Shown here: piece after piece, positions 39,401-48,654 of the stretch
How positions within the stretch are numbered: the first letter of the stretch is position 1
How the letters are laid out: each line of letters opens with the position of its first letter
NCBI RefSeq assembly: GCF_009709675.1
Contig: NZ_WMLB01000022.1
Span: 161,365-225,364, forward strand
DNA: 64,000 nt
Source of the DNA: Agromyces bracchium
Lineage (GTDB): Bacteria > Actinomycetota > Actinomycetes > Actinomycetales > Microbacteriaceae
Direction: 5' to 3'
Made by a program: the position numbers and the translations under genes
Notes under the pieces: model-generated
What the model was told of the DNA's origin: nothing
Database searches by the model: none
Seen by the model: the letters and a program-made list of their open reading frames with translations, nothing else

Positions 39401-41560
39401 TCAGCCCTTCTTGCCGTTGCCGGTGTTCGTCACGGTGAGTTCGTAGCCCGCGTCGAGCGTGTCGAGGTCGCCGGTGGGCAGGTTCGACACGAGGGTCGCG
39501 AAGTCGCGGTTCTGGCCCTTCGCGCACGAGGTGTCGAGGCCGGCCATCGTGATGTCGTCGCCCTCGAGGCGGTAGACGTGGTTGCCCGCCTCGTCGACGA
39601 TCTCGTAGTCCGACTCCTCGCCGGGGGTGAGGTCGCAGCTCGCGACGACCTGCAGCGTCCAGTTGTCGTCCTGGAGCCCCGTCGTCTCGATCCACTCGCC
39701 GTCGGCCGACGAGAGCGTCGCGGCCTCGCCGTCGACCATCACGTCGTCGACGAACCATCCGGTGTCGAGGTAGGCGGCGTCGGTCGAGTAGCGGAAGCGC
39801 ACGTCGGTCGTCCCAGCAGGCAGGTCGGCCGTGAGGTGCACGTACTCGGGGTCGTCGACGAAGTACTCGCCGCCCGACGTGCCCGTGAGGCCGTTGCCCT
39901 CGGTGTTGTTGCCGTGCGGGTCGTCGTCGGTCGTGACGACGGCACCCGAGTCATCCGTCAACGGCACCGTCACCCAGTCGCCGTCGACGAGCGCCTCGAC
40001 GAAGCCGTAGTCCCAGCCCTCCTCGATGAAGCTCCAGCTCCAGAAGTCGAGGGTCGAGGCCGCGCCATCCGCCACGTCGACGTCGAGGACGTTGTCGGAC
40101 TGGCTCTCGTAGCCGCCGTACCAGTGCGTGTCGCCCGTGTGCGGGGCGATCTGCGTGGTGTCGTCGCCGTCGAGTGCGACGGTGACCCGCGGGCCCGGGT
40201 TGCGGAACCGTTCGATCTGGATGCCGTACGGCAGCGCCGTGTCGGCCTGGCCGTTCTTGCGGCGGTCCCACTTCGCCTCGGGCTGCGCGCCCTGGTTCGA
40301 CCCGCGGCCGTCCCAGAACTGGTCGTCGGCGATGTCGATCGTCCAACTCGTCGAGGCGGGGTCGCCGAAGTCGACGGCCTTGATGTCGAAGCGCTCCGAG
40401 TCCTCGTCGTCGAGGTACACGGCCACGGCCCAGTCCTCGTACAGCTCGGCGGCCGAGCGCAGGTCGCTTCCGGTCGCCGCGTTGAACTCGGCGATGGCGG
40501 CGTCGACGCCCGCCATGCCGTCGGCCTGGTTCTCGAAGATGAGCTTGATCAGCAGGTCGCCGCCCGCGCCGTCGTACTCGAGGTCGGGCTCGTAGGTGCC
40601 GTCGCCGTTGCCGCCGGCCTGCTCCCAGAGGTACTGCATGTAGGTGTAGGCGGCGCCGTAGTTCTCCAGGCCGCCGCCCCACCGCGTGAGCGAGGTCTCG
40701 GCGTAGAACACCTGGTGGTAGGTCAGGTGCGAGCCGCCCACGTCGTAGCCGTTGAGGAACACGGCGAAGTCGGCGAGGCCCTCGTCGACCCAGCTGAGCT
40801 CGCCCGGGTCGCTGTAGTTGTGCAGCAGGTGCTCGAGCTCGTGCGCGATGACGCCCTCGTAGAGGGTCGCCTGGTCGTTCGCCGGGTCGTCGTCGCGCCA
40901 CTCCGAGTCATCCGGCCCGACGCGGTTCGCCCAGTCGTAGGCGTCGATCACGATCGTGTTCATGCCCGCCGAGTCGATGAAGTCGGGCGCGAAGTAGCCC
41001 GCCGTATAGCTCGTGACGTCGCAGTCGTAGTACTGCTCGTCCTGCACGTTGTAGACCACCATGACGAGCGAGTCGCTCGCGGGTTCGTCGGGGTCGGCGG
41101 CATCCATCGGGCCGAAGTGCTCCTCGTCGACCGCGACGATCTGGTTCGCGAGCTGGTCGCCCATGTAGTCGATCTGCGCCTGCGTGATCGTGTAGTCGGC
41201 GACGTCCGCGTCGGCGCACGGCACGAACTCGTCGTCGGGCGCGGTGTGGTCGAACGCCGGGTCGAGGCTGTCGACGCCGACCGGTGCGCTGCCGTCGAGC
41301 GGCGTGCCCTCGGGCACGTAGATGTAGACCGGCGTGCCGTCGGGCGTCACGCCCGCGTACACGCGCGTGAAGTCCTGGTCGTAGGTGCCGCCGGCCGCGC
41401 TGTCGTTGATCGGCAGCGCGATGGTCGGTTCGCCGGGCAGGTTCTCGTGGTCGTCGGCCGAGGCCGGCGCCGCGGTCGCCGCGAGGAAGCTCGCGGCGAG
41501 GGCTCCGACGGCGAGGGCGCCGAGGGAGCGTCGTTGTGCTCTGAGCACGGGGTTTCCCAT
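39401..41560 (-). CDS. secreted zinc metalloprotease (immune inhibitor A / M6-like)
   Basis: A 719-residue exported protein. The signal peptide ends in AAPASA about residue 35. The catalytic motif is HELEHLLHN (about residues 239-247), with Glu in SWVDEGLADF as the third ligand, as in gluzincins and IIA-type proteases. After the catalytic domain there are beta-rich regions with WxFDDV-type MAM/IIA modules (YLDTGWFVDDVMVDG) and a Cys-containing C-terminus. It probably degrades extracellular protein. A start at 41560 gives the only proper signal peptide. It is divergent from the nitrilase-family gene. Confidence 0.83.
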   Translation of the reverse strand: MGNPVLRAQRRSLGALAVGALAASFLAATAAPASADDHENLPGEPTIALPINDSAAGGTYDQDFTRVYAGVTPDGTPVYIYVPEGTPLDGSAPVGVDSLDPAFDHTAPDDEFVPCADADVADYTITQAQIDYMGDQLANQIVAVDEEHFGPMDAADPDEPASDSLVMVVYNVQDEQYYDCDVTSYTAGYFAPDFIDSAGMNTIVIDAYDWANRVGPDDSEWRDDDPANDQATLYEGVIAHELEHLLHNYSDPGELSWVDEGLADFAVFLNGYDVGGSHLTYHQVFYAETSLTRWGGGLENYGAAYTYMQYLWEQAGGNGDGTYEPDLEYDGAGGDLLIKLIFENQADGMAGVDAAIAEFNAATGSDLRSAAELYEDWAVAVYLDDEDSERFDIKAVDFGDPASTSWTIDIADDQFWDGRGSNQGAQPEAKWDRRKNGQADTALPYGIQIERFRNPGPRVTVALDGDDTTQIAPHTGDTHWYGGYESQSDNVLDVDVADGAASTLDFWSWSFIEEGWDYGFVEALVDGDWVTVPLTDDSGAVVTTDDDPHGNNTEGNGLTGTSGGEYFVDDPEYVHLTADLPAGTTDVRFRYSTDAAYLDTGWFVDDVMVDGEAATLSSADGEWIETTGLQDDNWTLQVVASCDLTPGEESDYEIVDEAGNHVYRLEGDDITMAGLDTSCAKGQNRDFATLVSNLPTGDLDTLDAGYELTVTNTGNGKKG

Positions 41561-41741
41561 CTGTCATGGCCCCGGGCCGGAGAGAAGCGTGCCTGGTCCG
41601 TCGGCGTAGGGACCGATCGTGCGGCGGCCGTCCGGGTCGCGCGCGTGAACCCCACCAGTCCAGCAGGCGTCGCGGATCGACGGGAGGCGCTTGTCATCGC
41701 GGCCCGGATCGGCTTGACTACGCCCCCTGACGCGCCGCGCA

Positions 41742-41747
41742 TAGGCT
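41742..41747 (+). promoter_or_regulatory. -10 hexamer of a leaderless promoter
   Basis: TAGGCT, 6 nt before ATG 41754. TTGACT is 22 nt upstream of it, longer than an ideal spacer. Confidence 0.5.
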
Positions 41748-41753
41748 GGCGGC

Positions 41754-42581
41754 ATGCAGACGGATGCCGCGCCCCTCGGCGTCGCGGTCGCGCAGTTCGC
41801 GCCCGGCGACGACCCCGATGCCAACCTCGCCGAGATCGAGCGCCTCGCCGGCGTCGCGGCGGCGCGCGGAGCGCGGCTCGTCGTCTTCCCCGAGTACTCG
41901 AGCTACTTCACGCCCGAGGCGGGCCCGGCGTGGGTCGGGGCCGCGCAACCGGTCGGCGGGCCGTTCACGACCGCGCTGGGGGCCCTCGCCGATCGGCTCG
42001 ACGTGCACGTCGTGGCCGGCATGATCGAGCGCCCGGCGGGCGAGGAGCGCCGCGTCGCGAACACCGTCGTCGCCGTCGCGCCGGGGGAGGGCGTCGTCGC
42101 GCGCTACCGCAAGCTGCACCTCTACGACGCGTTCGGCCAGCGCGAGAGCGAGTGGGTGGCCCCCGGCGAGATCGGCGATCCCGAGACGTTCGCGGTCGGC
42201 GGCATCCGCTTCGGGCTGCAGACCTGCTACGACGTGCGCTTCCCCGAGGTGTCGCGCCGCATCGTCGACGCGGGCGCCGACGCGATCTGCATGCCGGCCG
42301 AGTGGGTGCGCGGGCCCCTGAAGGAGGCGCACTGGCGCACGCTCACGACGGCCCGCGCGATCGAGAACACCGCGTACGTGCTCGCCGCCGACCAGGCCCC
42401 GCCCGTCGGCGCGGGCAACAGCATGGTGGTCGATCCGATGGGCGTCGAGGTCGCCACGATCGGCGAGCAGACGGATGTCGCGGTGGCCTGGCTCTCGGCG
42501 GAGCGCATCGCCGAGGTGCGGACGCGCAACCCCGCGCTCGCGCTGCGCCGGTTCGCGGTCGTCGTGCGCGACGAGCCCTGA
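41754..42581 (+). CDS. carbon-nitrogen hydrolase (nitrilase superfamily amidase)
   Basis: A 275-residue nitrilase-superfamily enzyme with the full Glu-Lys-Cys triad: FPEYSSYF, YRKLHLYDAF and LQTCYDVRFPE. The DAFGQRESEWVAPG segment resembles Nit2/omega-amidase and deaminated glutathione amidase (Nit1) members. It likely hydrolyses small amides in the cytoplasm. The neighbouring gene encodes a kynurenine/glutamine-type aminotransferase. An omega-amidase plus transaminase pair would fit the glutamine transaminase pathway, in which the 2-oxo acid amide product is hydrolysed; that link is inference. The two genes converge. Confidence 0.88.
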   Translation: MQTDAAPLGVAVAQFAPGDDPDANLAEIERLAGVAAARGARLVVFPEYSSYFTPEAGPAWVGAAQPVGGPFTTALGALADRLDVHVVAGMIERPAGEERRVANTVVAVAPGEGVVARYRKLHLYDAFGQRESEWVAPGEIGDPETFAVGGIRFGLQTCYDVRFPEVSRRIVDAGADAICMPAEWVRGPLKEAHWRTLTTARAIENTAYVLAADQAPPVGAGNSMVVDPMGVEVATIGEQTDVAVAWLSAERIAEVRTRNPALALRRFAVVVRDEP

Positions 42582-42647
42582 GCCGCCGCGGCGCCCGCAG
42601 CGAATGCGCCGGCGGCGGCTCCGCGCCGGCTCTCGCGCCCGCCGGGC

Positions 42648-43847
42648 TCAGCCCATCGCCGCGAGCCGCTCGGCCGCGGTCTCGAGCACCTCGCGGCGCT
42701 TGCAGAACGCGAACCGCACGAGGCTCCGCACCTCGTCGCGCCGCTCGGGGTGCACGAACGCCGTGATGGGCACGCCGACGACCCCGGCGCGATGGGGGAG
42801 CTCGCGGCAGAACGCGTCGCCGTCGTGCGCGCCGAGCGGCGCGGCATCCGCCACCACGAAGTAGCCCGACGCCGGGACCGACGTCGTGAAGCCCGCGCTC
42901 GTGAGGCCCGCGACGAGCAGGTCGCGGCGTGCGGCGAGCTCGGCCGCGGCATCCGTGAAGAACCGGTCGGGCAGGTCGAGCCCGGCCGCGATCGCGGGCT
43001 GGAACGGCGCGCCGTTGACGAACGTCAGGTACTGCTTGACCGCGAGCACGGCCGTCACGAGGTGCGCGGGGCCGGTGACCCAGCCGATCTTCCACCCGGT
43101 CGTGTTGAAGGTCTTGCCGCCCGACGAGATCGAGATCGTGCGCTCCCACGCGCCGGGGTGGGTCGCGATCGGCACGTGCTGGCCGTCGAAGACGAGGTGC
43201 TCGTAGACCTCGTCGGTGACGATGAGCGCGTCGTGGCGGTGCGCGAGCTCGACGATCACGTCGAGCGTCGCCTCGTCGAGGAGCATGCCGGTCGGGTTGT
43301 GCGGGGAGTTCACGAGGATGACGCGCGTGCGGTCGGTGACGGCGGCGCGGAGCTCGTCGTGGTCGGGCCGCCAGTCGGGGAACCGCAGGGGCACGGTTCG
43401 GTGGATGCCGCCGGCACGAGCGATGACCGCTCCGTACGCGTCGTACGACGGCTCGAACGTGACGACCTCGTCGCCGTCGTCGACGAACGCGAGCAGCGTC
43501 GCGGCGAGCGCCTCGGTCGCGCCGGCGGTGACGAGCACCTCGCGCGCCGGGTCGACCGAGAGGCCGTACCACCGGTGCTGGTGCCGCGCGATCGCCACGC
43601 GGAGCACGGGCATGCCCGGGCCCGGCGGGTACTGGTTCACGCCGGTCGCGATCGCCTCGCGGGCCGCATCGAGCACCTCACGGGGGCCGTCCTCGTCGGG
43701 GAATCCCTGGCCGAGGTTGATCGCGCCGGTCGAGACGGCCAGCGCGCTCATCTCGGCGAAGACGGTCGGGGCGACGCCGCCGTCGGCGGCGAGCAGGCCC
43801 GCGCCGGCGGCGGTCCGCTGCCACGGTGCGAGCGGTCGTGAGGGCAT
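42648..43847 (-). CDS. class I/II aminotransferase (KAT/methionine aminotransferase-like)
   Basis: A 399-residue fold-type I aminotransferase. INLGQGFPDEDGP near residue 43 is the substrate-binding segment of kynurenine/glutamine transaminase K and methionine aminotransferases; NSPHNPTGMLL and TDEVYEHLVFDG follow, and the PLP lysine is in SISSGGKTFNTTGWKIGW. It should transfer amino groups from Met, Gln or aromatic amino acids. The start at ATG 43847 is the simplest; GTG 43856 and GTG 43862 are just upstream in frame. It is divergent from htrA with a 153-nt gap. Confidence 0.88.
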   Translation of the reverse strand: MPSRPLAPWQRTAAGAGLLAADGGVAPTVFAEMSALAVSTGAINLGQGFPDEDGPREVLDAAREAIATGVNQYPPGPGMPVLRVAIARHQHRWYGLSVDPAREVLVTAGATEALAATLLAFVDDGDEVVTFEPSYDAYGAVIARAGGIHRTVPLRFPDWRPDHDELRAAVTDRTRVILVNSPHNPTGMLLDEATLDVIVELAHRHDALIVTDEVYEHLVFDGQHVPIATHPGAWERTISISSGGKTFNTTGWKIGWVTGPAHLVTAVLAVKQYLTFVNGAPFQPAIAAGLDLPDRFFTDAAAELAARRDLLVAGLTSAGFTTSVPASGYFVVADAAPLGAHDGDAFCRELPHRAGVVGVPITAFVHPERRDEVRSLVRFAFCKRREVLETAAERLAAMG

Positions 43848-44000
43848 GGCATCCACGCTCACACCGTATGCCACGGTGCGGCGGCTACGCTGTCTGCGGC
43901 GCCCGGGCGGTTCACGGTGGCGACATAGCTTCGACATAGGGACCGCCGACTCGCCGCACAGCTTGGAGCGGGATGCTGGCATCCGCTGGAAGGAGCGAAG

Positions 44001-45707
44001 ATGACCGAGACCAACACCGGCGGGATCGAGCAGAACCCGGAGAACCACCCCGAGCCGACGGCCCAGGGTGCGGATGCCGCGGAGGCCACCGCCCAGGTCG
44101 AGACCCCCCGCGCGGAGTCGTCGCCCGAGCCCGCGACCGAGCCGGCCACGCCGGCGGCGCAGGCCGCCTCGGCGCAGCCCGCATCGGTCGAGCGCGCGGA
44201 GCCGGTCGCTGCGCCCGTCGCTTCGGCTAGGCCCGCTGCGCCCGCTGCACCCGCCGAGGCCGCCGCGCCCGCACCGCGCCCGACCGGCACCGTCTACACG
44301 CCCGGCCAGGCCCCGCAGCCGTACGTCGCGGGACAGTACCGCCACGAGCCGGCCACCACGCCGACCCCCGGCCAGACCCAGCCGACCACGCCGATCGCCG
44401 GCGCGCCCGGCACCCCGCAGGCCGGTGGCGCCGGAACCGTCCCGCCCGCCTTCGGCGGCGCCCCCGCGCCCGCCCCGGCCCAGGAGCCCGCGCCCAAGCA
44501 GCGTCGCGTCGGCTTCGGCGTCGCCGCGGCGATCGTCGCCGCCGCGCTCATCGGCGGCGCATCGGGCGCCGGCATCACGGCCCTCCTGACCAACGACGGC
44601 GACAGCGCCGTCGAGCAGACCTCGTCGGGCACGCAGCGCATCGTCGTGAACGACGACGGCTCGGTGAACCAGGTCGCCGCCGTCGCCGCGGCCGCGAGCC
44701 CCAGCGTCGTCACCATCGAGGTGAGCGGCGGCCAGTCCGGCGGCACGGGCTCCGGCATCATCCTCTCGGAGGACGGCTACGTGCTCACGAACACGCACGT
44801 GGTCACGCTCGACGGCGCGACCGGCGACCCGACCATCCAGGTGAAGGCCGACGACGGCACGCTCTACACGGCCGAGCTCATCGGCACCGACCCGCTGAGC
44901 GACCTGGCCGTCATCAAGCTGGCGGATGCCTCGGGCCTGACGCCGATCGAGTTCGCCGACTCGAGCGAGCTCAACGTCGGCGACACGGCGATCGCGATCG
45001 GTGCGCCGCTCGGCCTCTCCGGCACCGTCACGAACGGCATCGTCAGCGCGCTCAACCGCAGCATCGACGTCGAGTCGTCGGCCGCCCCCGAGACCACGCC
45101 CGACAGCGGCGAGGGCGAGCAGGGCGGGTCGGGCGAGAGCCCCTTCGACTTCTGGAACTTCGACGGCGAGGAGGGCGGCTCGGGCTCCTCGAGCGGCGGC
45201 GGCCTCATCTCGATCCCGGTGATCCAGACGGATGCCGCGATCAACCCGGGCAACTCGGGCGGCGCGCTGCTCGACGGCGAGGGCAAGCTCATCGGCGTGA
45301 ACGTCGCGATCCTCTCGGCGGGCGGCGCTTCGGGCGAGGCCGGCAACATCGGCGTCGGCTTCGCGGTGCCCTCGAACCTCGCTGAGCGCATCGCGAGCGA
45401 GATCATCGAGAACGGCTCCGCCACGCACGGGCTGCTCGGTGCCACGGTGACCTCCGCGCAGGCGAGCGGCGAGAGCGCGACGGTCGGCGCCCTCATCTCC
45501 GAGGTGAGCGCCGGCGGCGCCGCCGAGGCGGCGGGACTCCAGTCCGGTGACGTGGTGACGGCGCTGAACGGCATCCCGATCACCGACCAGACCGACCTGA
45601 CCGCGCAGGTGCGCGCCCTGGCCGGCGGCGCGGAGGCCGAGCTGACCTACACGCGCGACGGGGAGTCGAACACCGTGACGGTGACGCTCGGCACGTTCGA
45701 GGGCTGA
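44001..45707 (+). CDS. htrA: HtrA/DegP-like membrane serine protease
   Basis: A 568-residue S1C protease. The first ~165 residues are Pro/Ala/Glu-rich, cytoplasmic and disordered; one transmembrane helix follows (~171-193), then the trypsin-like domain with triad H266 (TNTHVVT), D300 (DPLSDLAVIKL) and S419 (NPGNSGGALL), and a C-terminal PDZ domain (about 470-565). A Gly/Ser-rich insert precedes the Ser loop. It should act outside the membrane in envelope protein quality control. AAGGAG is 7 nt upstream of the ATG. GACATAG occurs twice in the divergent promoter region (43920-43940). Confidence 0.93.
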   Translation: MTETNTGGIEQNPENHPEPTAQGADAAEATAQVETPRAESSPEPATEPATPAAQAASAQPASVERAEPVAAPVASARPAAPAAPAEAAAPAPRPTGTVYTPGQAPQPYVAGQYRHEPATTPTPGQTQPTTPIAGAPGTPQAGGAGTVPPAFGGAPAPAPAQEPAPKQRRVGFGVAAAIVAAALIGGASGAGITALLTNDGDSAVEQTSSGTQRIVVNDDGSVNQVAAVAAAASPSVVTIEVSGGQSGGTGSGIILSEDGYVLTNTHVVTLDGATGDPTIQVKADDGTLYTAELIGTDPLSDLAVIKLADASGLTPIEFADSSELNVGDTAIAIGAPLGLSGTVTNGIVSALNRSIDVESSAAPETTPDSGEGEQGGSGESPFDFWNFDGEEGGSGSSSGGGLISIPVIQTDAAINPGNSGGALLDGEGKLIGVNVAILSAGGASGEAGNIGVGFAVPSNLAERIASEIIENGSATHGLLGATVTSAQASGESATVGALISEVSAGGAAEAAGLQSGDVVTALNGIPITDQTDLTAQVRALAGGAEAELTYTRDGESNTVTVTLGTFEG

Positions 45708-45725
45708 TCCGCAGCGCACGGCACC

Positions 45726-45759
45726 GACGGGGGCCGGACCGACCGGTCCGGCCCCCGTC
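45726..45759 (+). terminator. terminator of htrA
   Basis: 15-bp perfect stem (GACGGGGGCCGGACC, loop GACC), 19 nt past the stop codon. It separates htrA from the glycopolymer cluster. Confidence 0.85.
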
Positions 45760-45846
45760 GTCGTGCCCTCGGAATGCCGCGGCGTCACCGCGATCGCGTG
45801 GGTCCCTGCTGCTAGGCTCGATCGACCCTGTGCACGAGTGAGGACC

Positions 45847-46902
45847 ATGCCCGACCAGCACCATCCGGCGGAACCGTCGCCGCCGATCGGCGTCTCGTAT
45901 GTCATGCCCGTGTTGAACGACGCATCGCACGTGCGCGCCGCGGTCGAATCGATCCTCGAGCAGGAGTACGACGGCCCGGTCGAGGTGCTGATCGCCCTCG
46001 GTCCGTCGATCGACGGCACGACCGAGCTCGTCGAAGACCTGGCCTCGCGCGATCCGCGTGTGCACGTGCTCGAGAACGAGGTCGGGTCGACGCCGGCCGG
46101 TCTCAACATCGGCATCCGCGCGGCCGTGCACCCGGTCGTGGTCCGCGTCGACTCCCACTCGATGCTGCCGGTCGACTACACGCGCATCGCGGTCGACACG
46201 CTCGTGCGCACCGGCGCCGACAACGTCGGCGGCATCATGGACGCGCGCGGCGAGACGCCCTTCGAGCGGGCGGTGGCACTGGCGTACACGACCCCGGTCG
46301 GCCTCGGCGGCTCGGCGTTCCACGTCGGCGGTCACGAGGGTGCGGTCGAGACGGTCTACCTCGGGGTGTTCCGGAAGAGCGCGCTCGAGCGCGTGGGCCT
46401 CTTCGACGAGACGATCAAGCGCGGCCAGGACTGGGAACTGAACCGTCGCCTCCGGCAGACCGGCGGCACCGTGTGGTTCACGCCCGAGCTCGCGGTCACC
46501 TATCGTCCGAGGTCGAGCCTGGAGCGACTGGCGCGGCAGATGTTCTCCACGGGCCTCTGGCGCGGCGAACTCGCCCGCCGGTTCCCCGCCGCGAACGGGT
46601 TCCGCTACTTCGTCCCGCCCGCCATGGTCGTGGGCGTCGTGCTGGGCCTCCTGCTCGGGGTCATCGGCGTCGTGCAGGCCGCGATCGGCCAGGCGCCGTG
46701 GCTGCTGATCGGCTTCGCCGTGCCGCTCGTCTACCTGCTCTTCGTGGTCGCCGCGACCCTCGCGTACGCACGCGGCCGCGGGGGCGCGACCGCGGCCTGG
46801 TTCCTGCTCGTCCTGCCGTGCATCCACGTCGCCTGGGGAACGGGCTTCGTGCTCGGCTACCTCTCGCTCACGAGCAACATCGCCGAGCACACGGGAAGGT
46901 GA
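45847..46902 (+). CDS. GT2 glycosyltransferase with C-terminal membrane helices
   Basis: A 351-residue family 2 glycosyltransferase. The GT-A core shows SYVMPVLNDASHVRAAVESIL, a DSH sequence (VRVDSHSMLP) at the DXD position, and the acceptor-site RGQDWELNRRL (ED-like). Three C-terminal transmembrane helices (~260-345) anchor it in the membrane. It resembles ExoA-type enzymes that elongate surface polysaccharides. TAGGCT at 45813 suggests transcription starts about 20 nt before the ATG; GAGG lies close to the ATG. It is the first gene of an apparent operon to 49959. Confidence 0.85.
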   Translation: MPDQHHPAEPSPPIGVSYVMPVLNDASHVRAAVESILEQEYDGPVEVLIALGPSIDGTTELVEDLASRDPRVHVLENEVGSTPAGLNIGIRAAVHPVVVRVDSHSMLPVDYTRIAVDTLVRTGADNVGGIMDARGETPFERAVALAYTTPVGLGGSAFHVGGHEGAVETVYLGVFRKSALERVGLFDETIKRGQDWELNRRLRQTGGTVWFTPELAVTYRPRSSLERLARQMFSTGLWRGELARRFPAANGFRYFVPPAMVVGVVLGLLLGVIGVVQAAIGQAPWLLIGFAVPLVYLLFVVAATLAYARGRGGATAAWFLLVLPCIHVAWGTGFVLGYLSLTSNIAEHTGR

Positions 46903-46904
46903 GC

Positions 46905-47717
46905 ATGTCGGAGCCCATGCCGGAGCGGGGGATCCCGTCGAGCCTCGCCAAGCAGCGAGCGGTCACGCAACCGCCCGAGGTCCGCGGCCGCCGGAACGCG
47001 GAGCACTGGACCGCATCGCTCTACCTGCGCGACCTCTCGCCGTACCTGACGTGGGTGCTGCTCCACACCCGCATCTCGGCGAACGGCGTCACCGGGCTCA
47101 TGATCCTCGTCGGCTGGTCGACGGCCGCGGCGCTCCTGATCCCCGGCATCTGGGGCGCCCTGCTCGCGGTCGTGCTCGGCCAGCTGCAGATGCTCGTCGA
47201 CTGCTGCGACGGGGAGGTCGCGAGGTGGCGCCGCACGTCGAGTCCCGCAGGGGTCTTCCTCGACAAGGTGGGCCACTACTCGACCGAGGCGCTGATCCCG
47301 CTCGCCCTCGGCATCCGCGCCGCCGCGTACCCGCTGGAGTTCCCCGCCGACTTCCTGTGGACGACGATCGCCGCCATGCTGGCCCTCGTGATCGTGCTGA
47401 ACAAGGCGCTCAACGACATGGTGCACGTCGCGCGTGCGAACGCCGGCCTGCCGAAGCTCGCCGACACGCACGGCGAGACGGCCCCGCGCGGCGGTCTCGT
47501 CGCGACGCTCCGCAAGGCCGCCCGGTTCCTCCCGTTCCACCGCCTCTATCACTCCGTCGAGCTGACGCTCATCGCGCTCGCCGCGGCCGTCGTCGGGCTC
47601 TTCGTCGGCCAGCCGCTCGTCGATCGCGTCGTCGTCGCCGCGCTGCTGCCGCTCGCGCTGCTCGCACTGGTCGGCCACTTCGTCGCGATCATGGCCTCCC
47701 GCCGTGTCCGTTCCTGA
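46905..47717 (+). CDS. CDP-alcohol phosphatidyltransferase-family protein
   Basis: A 270-residue membrane enzyme. The CDP-alcohol signature is clear: D99, D102, G103, A106-R107, G116, D120, but the fourth Asp of the motif is H124 (GVFLDKVGHY). That residue usually is the catalytic base, so activity or chemistry may differ; the same substitution may be a subfamily trait. About five to six membrane helices are seen. It lies 2 nt after the glycosyltransferase stop and overlaps the next gene by 14 nt. It may attach a CDP-activated alcohol to a lipid or polymer precursor. Confidence 0.85.
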   Translation: MSEPMPERGIPSSLAKQRAVTQPPEVRGRRNAEHWTASLYLRDLSPYLTWVLLHTRISANGVTGLMILVGWSTAAALLIPGIWGALLAVVLGQLQMLVDCCDGEVARWRRTSSPAGVFLDKVGHYSTEALIPLALGIRAAAYPLEFPADFLWTTIAAMLALVIVLNKALNDMVHVARANAGLPKLADTHGETAPRGGLVATLRKAARFLPFHRLYHSVELTLIALAAAVVGLFVGQPLVDRVVVAALLPLALLALVGHFVAIMASRRVRS

Positions 47718-48612
47718 CCCCGCGCCGACGACCCGTCGGCCCCGCGTCGGAGTCGTGGTCCTGACGATGGGTCGCCGCCCGATCGAGCTCGCGCGCGGCA
47801 TCTGGAGCATCCTCGACCAAGAGGACGTCGACGTCGACGTCGTCTGCGTCGGCAACGGCTGGGACCCCGCCACCGCCGACCCGCCGCTCCCGCCCGAGGT
47901 GCGCACGCTGCACCTGCCGGAGAACCTCGGCATCCCGGCCGGTCGCAACCGCGGCGTCCCCGAGGTCGCGGGCGAGGTGCTGTTCTTCCTCGATGACGAC
48001 GCCTACCTGCCGAGCCCGGCCTTCCTGGCCGACGGATGCCGCATGCTCGCCGCGCGGCCCGACCTCGGGCTCGTTCAGCCCCGAGTGGTCGACCCGACCG
48101 GCCTCGCGTCGCCGCGGCGCTGGATCCCGCGCATCCGGAAGGGCGACCCGGCGCACTCGAGCCCGGTGTTCTCCTGCTGGGAGGGCGCGGTGCTCATGCC
48201 GCGGCGCGCGTTCGAGGCATCCGGCGGCTGGGCCGACCCGTTCTTCTACGCGCACGAGGGCATCGAGCTCGCCTGGCGGGTGTGGGATGCCGGCTACCGG
48301 GCCTGGTACGCCGGCGACCTCGAGGCGGCGCACCCCGTGATCGACCCGGCCCGACACGAGTACTACTACCGCCTGAACGCCAGGAACCGGGTCTGGCTCG
48401 CGCGCCGCAACCTGCCGGCGATCCTCGTGCCGTGCTACGTCGGCTCGTGGACGGCGATCCAGGTGCTGCGCTGGTTCCGGCAGCCCGCGGCGCTCGGCGC
48501 ATGGTTCGCCGGCTGGCGCGCCGGCTGGCGCGAGGACGCGGGGGAGCGTCGTCCGATGTCGTGGCGCACCGTCTGGCGGATGACGGCGGCGGGACGGCCG
48601 CCCGTCGTCTGA
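47704..48612 (+). CDS. GT2 glycosyltransferase
   Basis: A 302-residue soluble or peripheral family 2 glycosyltransferase. Core motifs: GVVVLTMGRRPIELARGIWSIL, LPENLGIPAGRNRGV, FFLDDDAYLP (DXD) and FFYAHEGIELAWRVW with the catalytic Glu. The similarity is to rhamnosyl/galactofuranosyl-type transferases. The GTG at 47704 overlaps the upstream stop by 14 nt. Confidence 0.85.
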   Translation: MSVPDPAPTTRRPRVGVVVLTMGRRPIELARGIWSILDQEDVDVDVVCVGNGWDPATADPPLPPEVRTLHLPENLGIPAGRNRGVPEVAGEVLFFLDDDAYLPSPAFLADGCRMLAARPDLGLVQPRVVDPTGLASPRRWIPRIRKGDPAHSSPVFSCWEGAVLMPRRAFEASGGWADPFFYAHEGIELAWRVWDAGYRAWYAGDLEAAHPVIDPARHEYYYRLNARNRVWLARRNLPAILVPCYVGSWTAIQVLRWFRQPAALGAWFAGWRAGWREDAGERRPMSWRTVWRMTAAGRPPVV

Positions 48613-48654
48613 CGCGTGTCACGCGCGCCCCGCCGCGGCGGCTACCCTTGGACG

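Noticed and set aside
43848..46115. Upstream extension of the aminotransferase frame to 46115
   Set aside because: The extension runs antisense through htrA and into the glycosyltransferase; aminotransferase similarity starts at 43847.
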